NCBI RefSeq assembly: GCF_038624605.1
Contig: NZ_CP152020.1
Span: 3,465,312-3,529,311, forward strand
DNA: 64,000 nucleotides
Source: Psychrobacillus sp. FSL K6-4046
GTDB lineage: Bacteria > Bacillota > Bacilli > Bacillales_A > Planococcaceae
Direction of reading: 5' to 3'
Shown here one piece after another: positions 15,598-23,836 of this stretch. The position numbers were made by a program, and so were the translations under genes. How positions within the stretch are numbered: position 1 is the stretch's first letter; each line of letters begins with the position of its first letter. Below the pieces are notes generated by a model. The model saw only the letters and a list, made by a program, of their open reading frames with translations. It ran no database searches and was not told where the DNA came from.

Positions 15598-15634
15598 AAA
15601 GGGCATTCCACTAAAAATGGAATGCCCTTTTCCT
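15598..15634 (+). terminator. Terminator of YceI gene
   Basis: Perfect 13-bp stem AAAGGGCATTCCA/TGGAATGCCCTTT with a CTAAAAA loop and T-rich tail, 12 bp after the stop. Confidence 0.85.
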
Positions 15635-15766
15635 ATTGCTATATGAAAACACTTACATTTTCACTTCAATAAATTAATTATTCTGAAATATATTATATAC
15701 TTTATTCTAGTAAAGTTTTATGTTAATCTATTGATTATTCTTTATTATCTGAAAGGACGGAAAATT

Positions 15767-16954
15767 ATGCCACAAATGGTCGCTTTGGTTCTCGTTATCG
15801 CTATTTTATTTATTGGAGAATTAGTCTCCACTCGGACAAAGGCTTGGATCCCTTCTGTTTTCGTTTCAGCCGTCCTTTTTATCATTGGCTATTGGACTTT
15901 TTTCCCAAAAGAAATTGTATCTATAGCAGGAGTGCCACCCGTAGTTGCAACTATGATGATCTATTTGCTAATTACAAATATGGGGACACTTCTTTCTCTT
16001 AAACAGTTAAAGGAACAATGGAAAACTATTTTAATATCTTTAGCTGGAATTCTAGGTATAATTGTCGCACTATTCACAATTGGTATTCTATTGTTCGATT
16101 TTGAAACAGTTGTTGTGGCGATTCCACCCTTGGTTGGTGGTGTTGTTTCTGCTTTAATCATGTCAGAAGGTGCCGCAAATGCAGGGCTCACTACTTTATC
16201 TGTGTTTGCCATCGTTATTTATGTCATGCAAGGATTTGCAGGGTATCCCCTCACGTCAATTGTTCTCAAGAAAGAAGGTAAGTATCTTTTAAACAAATTC
16301 CGTCAGGGAGAACTAACTATTGACGGAAATGTGGAAAATTCAACGGTGGATACAAAAGAAGAACTTAAAATGTTTAAAAAGCTACCTGCCAAATACAATA
16401 CGGATTATTTCAAGCTATTTAGACTGGCCTTTGTCGGGTTCCTAGCCTATGGGGTTTCTACACTTTTAAACCCTATTATTGAAATTAGTCCCTTTGTTCT
16501 TTGCTTATTATTCGGTATTATCTCAGGAAGCATCGGTTTCTTAGAACGCAATGTACTTCAAAAGGCAAACAGTTTCGGTATTTGTATACTAGTTTTAATG
16601 CTTTTTGTTTTCGACGCTTTAAAAAATGCAACTCCTTCTATGATTATGGAAATCCTATATCCGTTAGTCGGTACAATCATCTTAGGAGTAATTGGTATGT
16701 ACATATTCTCATTCATCATCGGAAAGATATTAAAGGTAAGTAAAAACATGGCGTTTGCTGTTTCCTTAACTGCACTTTACGGTTTCCCTGCAGACTACAT
16801 TATTACAAACGAAGTGATCAAGGCCTTAACCGAGGATGAGAAGGAACGAGAAGTTTTAACTAGCCACATGCTCCCACCAATGCTAGTTGGGGGATTCATT
16901 AGTGTAACCATTGTATCTGTTGTACTCGCTGGTATCTTCGTAGGATTCTTATAA
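15767..16954 (+). CDS. Multi-pass membrane transporter of an M20-hydrolase operon
   Basis: 395 residues with about ten hydrophobic segments and a charged cytoplasmic loop near 170-220 ('KKEGKYLLNKFRQGEL'). Glycine-rich 'PPLVGGVVSALIMSEGAANAG' lies between segments, and 'LTALYGFPADYIITNEVIKAL' near the C-terminus. The repeat-like layout recalls sodium/glutamate-type symporters, but I do not recognise the family firmly. The start follows GAAAGGACGG at 15767. The next gene begins 12 bp after the stop and its partner overlaps by four bases, so this is probably the uptake system for the amide or peptide-like substrate that the two hydrolases degrade. It has no close upstream gene. Confidence 0.75.
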   Translation: MPQMVALVLVIAILFIGELVSTRTKAWIPSVFVSAVLFIIGYWTFFPKEIVSIAGVPPVVATMMIYLLITNMGTLLSLKQLKEQWKTILISLAGILGIIVALFTIGILLFDFETVVVAIPPLVGGVVSALIMSEGAANAGLTTLSVFAIVIYVMQGFAGYPLTSIVLKKEGKYLLNKFRQGELTIDGNVENSTVDTKEELKMFKKLPAKYNTDYFKLFRLAFVGFLAYGVSTLLNPIIEISPFVLCLLFGIISGSIGFLERNVLQKANSFGICILVLMLFVFDALKNATPSMIMEILYPLVGTIILGVIGMYIFSFIIGKILKVSKNMAFAVSLTALYGFPADYIITNEVIKALTEDEKEREVLTSHMLPPMLVGGFISVTIVSVVLAGIFVGFL

Positions 16955-16965
16955 GGAGTGATAGA

Positions 16966-18198
16966 ATGATAGCCAATCAACTAAGAATAGAGCAGCATAT
17001 CAACCTTTTAAGTCAATATACAGCTACCCCCAAAGCAGGGGTAACAAGATTAACTTATTCAAAAGAAGATTTGGAAGCTAGAAACTATATAAAAGACATG
17101 ATGAGAAATTATAACTTAACTGTTTCAGAGGATGGCCTCGGGAATATTTTTGGAAAACTCGAAGGCCTCGACCCAAGTGCACCATCGGTTATAGTAGGCT
17201 CTCATTTTGACTCTGTACCAAACGGTGGAGCATACGATGGCGCGGCTGGCGTTGTAGTCGGGTTAGAAGTTGCCGCTTTATTTAAGGAACAGCAAATCCA
17301 GCCAGTTAACTCGCTGGAGGTCATTGCAATGGTCGAGGAGGAAGGCTCTCGCTTTGGCGGTGGGCTAATGGGCTCTAGAGGAATGATGGGGTTATTATCT
17401 GAAGATGATTTCCAATCCATCAAAGACAAAAACGGGGTTTCCGTAAAAGAAGCCATGACTAATATTGGTTTAGATTTTACTAAGGAAAAATACCGTGACC
17501 CGAAAACGATTAAAGCTTTTTTGGAGTTACATATTGAACAAGGTCCTATTTTAGAAGAAAAAAACATATCTATAGGTGTTGTGGATGCTATTGTTGGTCT
17601 AACTCAGCTAGAGGTTACTATTCAAGGCAGAGCCGGTCATGCAGGTACGACGCCTATGGACAAAAGAGCTGACGCATTAGTCACAGCTGCACAAATCATT
17701 TCCGCATTTCCAAAGCTTGCTGAAGAAGTAGGACATGGGACCGTTATTACTACAGGACAATTAGAAGTTTTCCCTAACGGTTCTAATGTAATTCCAAGCA
17801 AAGTAATCTTTTCAGTAGATATACGTTCAGGAGAAGAGGAAAAAGTTCAGCAAGCAATTAATAAGGTAATGGCACTAATTGAATCTAAAAATAATTCGAA
17901 CGTGCAAAGCGTCGCTGAGCAGCTGCTTCACACGACGCCAAAGGTTATGGACAAAGAAGTTCACTCTCTTTTAACAGAGGCATGCGAGAAACTAGACATT
18001 TCCTATTGCCAGATTAGTAGTGGAGCAGGTCACGATGCCATGATTTTCTCTGATTATACTGCATGTGGGATGATCTTTATCCCTAGCAGGAATGGTCTAA
18101 GTCATAGCCCGGAAGAGTGGTCGGATACTAAGGACCTTGCTAAGGGAGCAACTATTTTATATGAAACAGTATTACGACTAACGGAGGGAACAGCATGA
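16966..18198 (+). CDS. M20-family Zn-dependent amidase (N-carbamoyl-amino-acid hydrolase/allantoate amidohydrolase type)
   Basis: 410 residues of the hydantoinase/carbamoylase (M20C-like) family. Metal-site motifs are 'GSHFDSVPNGGAYDGAAG' (about 80-97; H, D), 'EEEGSRFGGGLMGSRG' (E pair, about 126), 'LHIEQGP' (H, about 194) and a final 'SGAGHDAMIF' (H, about 360). The dimerisation domain occupies about 215-330. Such enzymes hydrolyse N-carbamoyl amino acids, ureido compounds or allantoate to release the amine. The precise substrate cannot be read; no hydantoinase or purine-degradation gene is adjacent. It is translated from an AAGGAGTG site and overlaps the next gene's start (ATGA). Confidence 0.9.
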   Translation: MIANQLRIEQHINLLSQYTATPKAGVTRLTYSKEDLEARNYIKDMMRNYNLTVSEDGLGNIFGKLEGLDPSAPSVIVGSHFDSVPNGGAYDGAAGVVVGLEVAALFKEQQIQPVNSLEVIAMVEEEGSRFGGGLMGSRGMMGLLSEDDFQSIKDKNGVSVKEAMTNIGLDFTKEKYRDPKTIKAFLELHIEQGPILEEKNISIGVVDAIVGLTQLEVTIQGRAGHAGTTPMDKRADALVTAAQIISAFPKLAEEVGHGTVITTGQLEVFPNGSNVIPSKVIFSVDIRSGEEEKVQQAINKVMALIESKNNSNVQSVAEQLLHTTPKVMDKEVHSLLTEACEKLDISYCQISSGAGHDAMIFSDYTACGMIFIPSRNGLSHSPEEWSDTKDLAKGATILYETVLRLTEGTA

Positions 18199-19367
18199 TT
18201 AACACTCAAATTAAGGAATCCATAAAAAACAACAGTGAGGAGCTAACTGAATTACGTAGGAAATTGCATAGTGAGCCAGAATTATCTTTTGAAGAATTTA
18301 AAACTACCGAATTTATTTGTAACTATTTAGACAAGCTAGGTATTTCTTATCGTAAAACAGAGCCTACAGGAGTTATCGCAGAAATCTATGGCAAAACTGA
18401 TGGAAAAACTGTGGCATTACGTGGCGACATGGATGCTCTATCTGTACAGCAGCTAAATAATGTGCCGTACGCATCTAAAATAGAAGGAAAAATGCACGCT
18501 TGTGGACACGATGCTCATACGTCTATGCTACTAATTGCTGCTAAGGCATTATCTGAAGTGAAGGACCAGCTGCCTGGAAAGGTTCGCTTGCTTTTCCAAC
18601 CGGCAGAGGAAATTGCTCAAGGTGCTAAAGCTATGGTTGAACAAGGTGCTATGGAAGGTGTGGACAATGTATTCGGTATACATATTTGGTCACAAATGCC
18701 GACAAGTAAAGTATCCTGCACCCCTGGACCTTCATTTGCTGCAGCCGATCTTTTCACTGTAAAGTTCAAAGGTCGCGGTGGGCATGGCGCTATTCCTGAG
18801 GCATGTATTGACGCTGCCCTTGTAGCCTCTTCCTTTGTGATGAACGTTCAAACGGTCGTTTCTCGCACTATCGATCCACAAAGTCCAGCAGTACTAACAA
18901 TCGGAAAAATGATTGTTGGTACTAGGTTCAATGTTATTGCTGAAAATGCAGAAATTGAAGGAACAGTTCGTACGTTCCACCCCGAAACTCGTGATCATAT
19001 GGAACAGAGTATTAAAGACTATGCGGAAAACGTGGCAGCAATTTACGGAGCAACAGCAGAAGTAGTTTATACTCGTGGAACAGATGCAGTAGATAATGAG
19101 GAAGAAAGCGCAAAGCTTGTTCAACAGGTAGCAAGCGAAGCATTTGGTTCTGACTCTGTATATGATGAAAAGCCTACTATGGGTGGAGAAGATTTCTCAG
19201 CATTTTTAACAAAAGCCCCTGGAAGCTTTGCACTAGTAGGATGCGGAAACTCCGAAAAGGATACAGAGTGGGCGCATCACCATGGTAACTTTAATATTGA
19301 TGAAGATTCACTTGTAACAGGAGCAGAGCTTTATGCTCAATACGCTTGGGCCTACTTGAATAAATAA
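18195..19367 (+). CDS. M20D-family amidohydrolase (N-acyl-amino-acid/IAA-conjugate hydrolase type)
   Basis: 390 residues. 'LRRKLHSEPELSFEEFKT' near the N-terminus, 'LRGDMDALSVQQ', 'MHACGHDAHTSMLL' (Cys and His metal ligands, about 100-105), 'QPAEEIAQGA' (E pair, about 137) and 'HHHGNFNIDED' (His, about 365) are the M20D signatures. Family members remove acyl groups from N-acyl amino acids or conjugates; B. subtilis YxeP is an example. It shares an operon with a second M20 enzyme and a transporter, suggesting sequential breakdown of one imported compound. Start ATGA overlaps the previous stop. A terminator follows. Confidence 0.92.
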   Translation: MINTQIKESIKNNSEELTELRRKLHSEPELSFEEFKTTEFICNYLDKLGISYRKTEPTGVIAEIYGKTDGKTVALRGDMDALSVQQLNNVPYASKIEGKMHACGHDAHTSMLLIAAKALSEVKDQLPGKVRLLFQPAEEIAQGAKAMVEQGAMEGVDNVFGIHIWSQMPTSKVSCTPGPSFAAADLFTVKFKGRGGHGAIPEACIDAALVASSFVMNVQTVVSRTIDPQSPAVLTIGKMIVGTRFNVIAENAEIEGTVRTFHPETRDHMEQSIKDYAENVAAIYGATAEVVYTRGTDAVDNEEESAKLVQQVASEAFGSDSVYDEKPTMGGEDFSAFLTKAPGSFALVGCGNSEKDTEWAHHHGNFNIDEDSLVTGAELYAQYAWAYLNK

Positions 19368-19377
19368 CGTGATTTTT

Positions 19378-19423
19378 GAAAAGCTAATCCAAAGGATAAT
19401 ACATTCCTTAGATTAGCTTTTTC
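19378..19423 (+). terminator. Terminator of the transporter-M20-M20 operon
   Basis: AAAAGCTAATC pairs with GATTAGCTTTTT, with an inner CAAAGGA/TCCTTAG extension, followed by a T-rich run. Confidence 0.8.
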
Positions 19424-19578
19424 ATTTTCTAAAAATTATCTATTTACTCCCCTCTTAAGTCGCCTGCCATTAAAGAAAAGCGTTAAGATATACGTCTTTT
19501 TTTAAAATTTAACTCAATTGGAAACTATTTTCTGTATTTTTCGTATATACTAGGGAAAAAAGAAGAGGAGGTATTTAA

Positions 19579-19869
19579 ATGGAAGATATTATTGGACTTT
19601 TTATTGGCCTTGTTGCTATAGTAATGGTCTTTTCGATTCCGTTAACGGCTATTTGGACAACCCATTTACGCAAAATGCAGTCTATGAAATCTAAGGTAAT
19701 AAAGGATGAAATTGAACTAGAACGGCTTAAATACGACAATTTCCTATTAGAAACAGAAAAAATGCGATTAGATTTGCAAAACAAGCAAGCTAGTCTTTTA
19801 GAAATGTCTGCAGACCCCCTAGTCGTAGAGTTGCAAAAAAGACCTAAGGCGGAGACTCAGGCTTTATAA
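19579..19869 (+). CDS. Small membrane protein with C-terminal coiled coil
   Basis: 96 residues: one transmembrane helix (about 5-28), then a highly charged, heptad-rich segment (about 30-75, with I/L/M every three to four residues), suggesting a coiled coil facing the cytoplasm. The layout (one helix plus coiled coil, about 90 aa) recalls PspB-type adaptors, but I see no sequence match that would justify that name. AGAGGAGG is well placed before the ATG, and a terminator follows at once, so it is a genuine monocistronic gene. Function unknown. Confidence 0.8.
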   Translation: MEDIIGLFIGLVAIVMVFSIPLTAIWTTHLRKMQSMKSKVIKDEIELERLKYDNFLLETEKMRLDLQNKQASLLEMSADPLVVELQKRPKAETQAL

Positions 19870-19871
19870 TG

Positions 19872-19901
19872 ATCGTGCAGCTTTAGTTTGCACGATTTTT
19901 T
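19872..19901 (+). terminator. Terminator of the small coiled-coil membrane protein gene
   Basis: ATCGTGCA/TGCACGAT stem with a 9-nt loop, followed by seven Ts. Confidence 0.85.
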
Positions 19902-19933
19902 TGGTATAAGAAATGGAGAAAGGAGTATTTAGC

Positions 19934-21655
19934 ATGTCCTCTTCTACTAAAAATTTTTTCCAATTACTGAAAAGCTTAAGGTGGCCAGTTAAAATAGCAG
20001 TTTTAGCTATCATCCTTTCCTTATTAAGCACGGTCATTAGTTTAGTAGTACCTTTAGTAACTAAAACACTAGTTGACTCATTGACCTCAACTAGCTTCAA
20101 TTGGACTCTTATCCTATTGTTATTGGCTGTATTTATATTGCAGGCCGTGTTCGGTGGTTTTTCCTACTACCTTTTGTCCTACATAGGAGAATTTGTCGTT
20201 GCTGATTTGAGAAACAAGCTATGGAGCAAGGTTCTTCATTTACCGATCCCCTACTATGACCGACATGAAAGCGGCGAAACAATGAGTCGTATCACTCAAG
20301 ATACTTCTACATTAAAATCATTAATCACTGACCACTTAGTTAATTTTGTATCAGGTATCATAACGATCATTGGTTCAGTTATCATTTTATTTTTTATAGA
20401 CTGGAAAATGACATTAATCATGCTTATAAGCGTTCCACTAAGTATGGCTATTATGATGCCTTTAGGTTCTATGATGCATAAGGTCGCGAAGGCAACCCAA
20501 AAAGAAATGGCCTCATTTTCTGGATTGCTAGGTAGAGTTCTATCTGAGATAAGACTAGTAAAATCTTACCGGGCAGAAGAAAATGAAACCGTTAGTGGCG
20601 GAGAGGCAATCCAAAGACTTTATCGGTATGGACTGAAGGAAGCCAAGATTCAATCATTCATATCCCCTTTTATGACCCTTATTATGATGGCTATCCTAGT
20701 TGTCATTTTAGGTTATGGAGGATTACAGGTTTCTAATGGCACACTCTCTGCTGGAGACCTTGTGGCAATTATCTTCTATTTAGTTCAAATAATTTTTCCC
20801 TTCGCTCAAATGGCAACGTTCTTTACCTCCTTCCAAAAGGCTGTGGGAGCAACGGAACGAATTCAAGAAATATTTGCAATGGACAGTGAACCTGTTGAGG
20901 ATCAATCATCAACAGCGTTGGAGGATGGGATAATAACTTTTAAAGACGTTCATTTTTCTTATGGAGAAAACAAAAAAATTATAAATGGAATTACGTTTGA
21001 AGCAAAGCCTGGTACAGTTACCGCTTTTGTAGGACCAAGTGGTGGAGGAAAAACTACTATCTTTTCGTTACTCGAGAGGTTTTACGAGCCTGACCATGGT
21101 TCAATTTATTTTAACGGATCTCCTATTCACGAACTACCTTTAAGGGATTGGCGTTCTAAAATGGGGTATGTATCACAGGAAAGCCCTTTGATGAGCGGTA
21201 CTATCTTGTCTAATATGACTTATGGTATGACAAAAATCCCTCCGCTGGAAAAGATTATAGAGGCTGCAAAAGCTGCAAATGCCTCGTCCTTTATAGAAGA
21301 GCTTCCTGACAAATACGATACGCTTGTAGGCGAACGAGGAATGAAGCTATCTGGCGGGCAAAGACAACGAATAGCAATTGCAAGAGCACTCTTACATGAC
21401 CCTAAAATATTGTTATTAGATGAGGCTACCTCAAACTTAGATAGTGGATCAGAATCTTTTGTTCAAGAAGCACTAGAACGATTAATGAATGGTCGTACTA
21501 CCTTAATCATCGCCCATCGATTGGCAACCATCATGCATGCTGACCAAATCTTTTTTATAGAGCAGGGAGAAATTACAGGCACCGGTACACATGAAGAATT
21601 ACTAAGTAGTCATGAATTATATAAAGAGTTTACACAAGGACAAGGATTATCTTAG
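19934..21655 (+). CDS. ABC exporter, BmrA-like (fused permease-ATPase)
   Basis: 573 residues: a six-helix transmembrane domain (about 1-315) followed by a nucleotide-binding domain. Walker A is 'GPSGGGKTT' (about 360), the signature 'LSGGQRQR' (about 468), and Walker B 'ILLLDEATSNLD' with the catalytic Glu intact, so a functional homodimer is possible. Length and sequence style fit the BmrA/LmrA group of multidrug half-transporters. The ATG at 19934 follows AAAGGAG; an upstream in-frame start seven codons earlier has none. It may receive its own promoter downstream of the preceding terminator. Substrate unknown. Confidence 0.88.
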   Translation: MSSSTKNFFQLLKSLRWPVKIAVLAIILSLLSTVISLVVPLVTKTLVDSLTSTSFNWTLILLLLAVFILQAVFGGFSYYLLSYIGEFVVADLRNKLWSKVLHLPIPYYDRHESGETMSRITQDTSTLKSLITDHLVNFVSGIITIIGSVIILFFIDWKMTLIMLISVPLSMAIMMPLGSMMHKVAKATQKEMASFSGLLGRVLSEIRLVKSYRAEENETVSGGEAIQRLYRYGLKEAKIQSFISPFMTLIMMAILVVILGYGGLQVSNGTLSAGDLVAIIFYLVQIIFPFAQMATFFTSFQKAVGATERIQEIFAMDSEPVEDQSSTALEDGIITFKDVHFSYGENKKIINGITFEAKPGTVTAFVGPSGGGKTTIFSLLERFYEPDHGSIYFNGSPIHELPLRDWRSKMGYVSQESPLMSGTILSNMTYGMTKIPPLEKIIEAAKAANASSFIEELPDKYDTLVGERGMKLSGGQRQRIAIARALLHDPKILLLDEATSNLDSGSESFVQEALERLMNGRTTLIIAHRLATIMHADQIFFIEQGEITGTGTHEELLSSHELYKEFTQGQGLS

Positions 21656-22040
21656 AATCTATCTGTCATATTTCTTTCTAATGTAGAATAAGATAACTTT
21701 AACCCTCTAAATTCACCTAAGAAAGTGTAAATGCCAAGCGTAGTTTTTTGCTTATATAACAGGTTTCGGATGTAAAATTTTAACTTTGAAGTTCCCAAAA
21801 GACTATTTTATAACTTTATTTTAGTAGTAAAATAAATTCATATTGATACCATTAAATTACAACTTTTAAAATATTCATAACCATTTTAGGAAAGTGATAT
21901 ACAAAAACACCATTTTTTTGATAGTTTTCAACAACCACTTTCATAATAATTCAATTCTATACTTTTTTCAGTTTTTTTATGCTATCTTTATTATAGTATC
22001 TGATTCCTATTTAGATCCTACTCGAGGGGGGTTGAATTAG
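21656..22040. promoter_or_regulatory. Upstream region of the RRNPP regulator with a perfect inverted repeat
   Basis: 385 bp without a gene, strongly AT-rich. It contains a perfect 9-4-9 inverted repeat, TTTATTTTA-GTAG-TAAAATAAA, at 21815-21836. This could be a regulator site or a weak terminator of the ABC gene, since no T-run follows on the plus strand. Nearer the gene a TATTAT box lies at about 21990, with no good -35. GAGGGGGG precedes the GTG start of the regulator. Confidence 0.5.
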
Positions 22041-23330
22041 GTGAATATAGGGCAGCTAATCAAATTAGAACGGCAAAGACAAAACATGAAGCAGGAATAT
22101 TTAGCTTCAGGTATTTGCGTTCCATCTTATCTTAGTAGAATAGAAAATGGGTTAGTTATCCCTAGTGAGGATGTTCAGCAACACTTACTAAAACGATTAA
22201 ATATTCCGAGTTATGCATTGAATACGACCGGAAACGAAGAAAAGTTATTATACTTTAAAAACCTTTTTAAAAGTGTTATAAATTCACGTGACAAGGAGAA
22301 AGCAAAAACTCTTTATCACGACCTCCATGTCTACATAGAAGATCATCCCTTCGAACCTAACAGGCTAACACTTCTTGTGATGGAGACACGATTGATGCTT
22401 ATGCTACCTGACTATACAAAAGAGGTGCAATCAAACCTAGCTATCTTGGAAGAGTTTAAGAAAGAAATGTCTACCGATCAATTATTTTACCTGTCTACGA
22501 TTCAAGGAATTATTGCCTACCAAGACAATGAATTTAGGCAAGCTTCTGAGATTTTCTTGCAAATCTTTTCTCTAATAAAAAGCTATCGCATGGAAGACTG
22601 GGAAATGGCAGAACTTTATTATATTTCTAGCTTAGCCTTTTTATCTGAGTCTAGGTATATACTAGCTATTGATTACGTAAAATCTGCTTTATCCTATTTT
22701 AATCAAGAAATTTTAATAGAGAGATCAATTGAATGTCTGGTTATTTTAGGAATAGCTCAAAAAAATACTGGTGTATTAAAAGATGCTATTGCATCTTATG
22801 AAAAGGCAAGAGAAATAAGTTCTAAAATTGAATCTGCAAAATTTAAAGGAATGATAGAACAAAATATTGGAGCATGTTATTCTCTCTTGAAAGAGAGTGA
22901 TTTAGCGCTTTTTCACTTTAAAAGTAGTTTACAGGCTAATTCAGATCCCAATAAGAATGTGATTTCTATTTTATCTATTTTAAAAGAACATCATAAAAAT
23001 AATGATATTAGTAATGCCTTAATTTGGTTAAATAGTGGTTTAGAAATATTAGATAAGCTCTCTGAGAGTAATAGAGATTTTTATTCTAATCATTTCACAG
23101 TCTATAAAGTATTATTGCTTAATGATCCTAACTCTATTACAACCTTTAAACAAGTCTTGGACTATTTCGAGGGTAAACAAGAGTTCAAATATTGTTCTAT
23201 TTATTGCTATGTTCTAGCAAAAAAGTTAGCTAAAGAGAAACAATATAAACAAGCTACTATTTATTATCAAAAAGGCTTTAACTATCATATAAAACAATCT
23301 AAAGTATCTAGTTGGGAGGAATTGTCATGA
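22041..23330 (+). CDS. RRNPP-family peptide-responsive regulator (NprR/PlcR-like)
   Basis: 429 residues. The N-terminal helix-turn-helix (about 1-58, 'IGQLIKLERQRQNMKQEYLASGICVPSYLSRIENGLVIPS') is followed by about 350 residues of TPR-like helical repeats; clear ones include 'ALSYFNQEILIERSIECLVILGIAQKNTGVLKDAIASYEKAREI' and 'QYKQATIYYQKGFNY'. This is the RRNPP architecture, and the length is that of NprR (about 420), longer than PlcR (about 285). The stop overlaps the start of a 43-aa exported-peptide gene, the genetic arrangement of NprR-NprX. A GTG start is used, after GAGGGGGG. It probably binds the re-imported peptide and regulates genes outside the visible operon; targets are unknown. 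Confidence 0.88.
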   Translation: MNIGQLIKLERQRQNMKQEYLASGICVPSYLSRIENGLVIPSEDVQQHLLKRLNIPSYALNTTGNEEKLLYFKNLFKSVINSRDKEKAKTLYHDLHVYIEDHPFEPNRLTLLVMETRLMLMLPDYTKEVQSNLAILEEFKKEMSTDQLFYLSTIQGIIAYQDNEFRQASEIFLQIFSLIKSYRMEDWEMAELYYISSLAFLSESRYILAIDYVKSALSYFNQEILIERSIECLVILGIAQKNTGVLKDAIASYEKAREISSKIESAKFKGMIEQNIGACYSLLKESDLALFHFKSSLQANSDPNKNVISILSILKEHHKNNDISNALIWLNSGLEILDKLSESNRDFYSNHFTVYKVLLLNDPNSITTFKQVLDYFEGKQEFKYCSIYCYVLAKKLAKEKQYKQATIYYQKGFNYHIKQSKVSSWEELS

Positions 23331-23458
23331 AAAAATTTTTTATTGGTGTATTATGTCTTTCTGCATTATTAATAGCAAGCGTATCCAATGTAACTGAGAT
23401 AGCTGTAGATGCAAAACCAGAAATCACTTCAATCAAGCCTGGTTCTAAATTCCTTTAA
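23327..23458 (+). CDS. Candidate signalling-peptide precursor (NprX/PapR-like)
   Basis: 43 residues, missed by most gene callers. Its ATG overlaps the regulator's TGA (ATGA), and GGGAGGA precedes it. An N-terminal signal peptide (MKKFF, hydrophobic core at about 4-20) ends near 'SVSNVTEIAVDA', followed by a short hydrophilic tail containing AKPEITS (29-35) and ending SIKPGSKFL. Known NprX is also 43 residues, with mature heptapeptide SKPDIVG; AKPEITS resembles it at K-P-acid-I. A PapR-like C-terminal peptide (KPGSKFL) is the alternative mature form. Export by Sec, processing outside and re-import by an oligopeptide permease would be expected by family analogy. Confidence 0.85.
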   Translation: MKKFFIGVLCLSALLIASVSNVTEIAVDAKPEITSIKPGSKFL

Positions 23459-23504
23459 AATAGTTAGTTAAAAGAGGATTGGAATAATATTTTATCATTA
23501 CACT

Positions 23505-23537
23505 AAAAGGGAAATTGCACTTTGGATTTCTCTTTTT
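23505..23537 (+). terminator. Terminator after the regulator-peptide pair
   Basis: AAAAGGGAAAT pairs with ATTTCTCTTTT (one mismatch) around a 10-nt loop and runs into T-rich sequence, 46 bp after the peptide gene. Confidence 0.6.
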
Positions 23538-23623
23538 GTGTTTTATTTGGGGAAATATCCGATAAGATCTATTCTCGTACTGTGTATTCACTTAAATTTG
23601 TGACCATGAATACGATTATACTA

Positions 23624-23727
23624 GTTGTTCGGAGTGGAGGCGGCGACTCCTAGGGGACAAGCGCGTGGGAGAGACTACAGGCTCGACCCGTGCCCCCAGG
23701 AAAGCGTCCGCCGTAACGGAGAACAAC
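23624..23727 (-). repeat. Family-1 GC-rich foldback repeat
   Basis: The 23459-23836 interval holds a terminator on each side and this 104-bp element, with no gene. Ends are inverted GTTGTTC/GAACAAC. Read on the minus strand it gives GGCGGACGCTTTCC, GGGGCACGGG and TAGGAGTCGCCG, matching the order of blocks in the IS-borne copy. Confidence 0.75.
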
Positions 23728-23747
23728 GGCTAAGTAGGTATAAAAAT

Positions 23748-23790
23748 AAAGCAGTTCAAATTTTACTTATCGTAAAATTTGAACTGCTTT
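23748..23790 (-). terminator. Terminator of the DUF4288 gene
   Basis: Perfect 19-bp stem starting AAAGCAGTTCAAATTTTAC with a TTATC loop; the minus strand continues into TTTATTTTTA. It lies 46 bp after the stop. Confidence 0.8.
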
Positions 23791-23836
23791 TAAATTTGAG
23801 GTAGGTTTTGTCCCACCATCTTATTTTATATTCTTT

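Noticed and set aside
22041-23458. Phage arbitrium (AimR-AimP) system
   Set aside because: Regulator length and the HTH-TPR style are compatible, but there are no phage genes, and the overlapping 43-aa signal-peptide gene and AKPEITS core fit NprR-NprX better.
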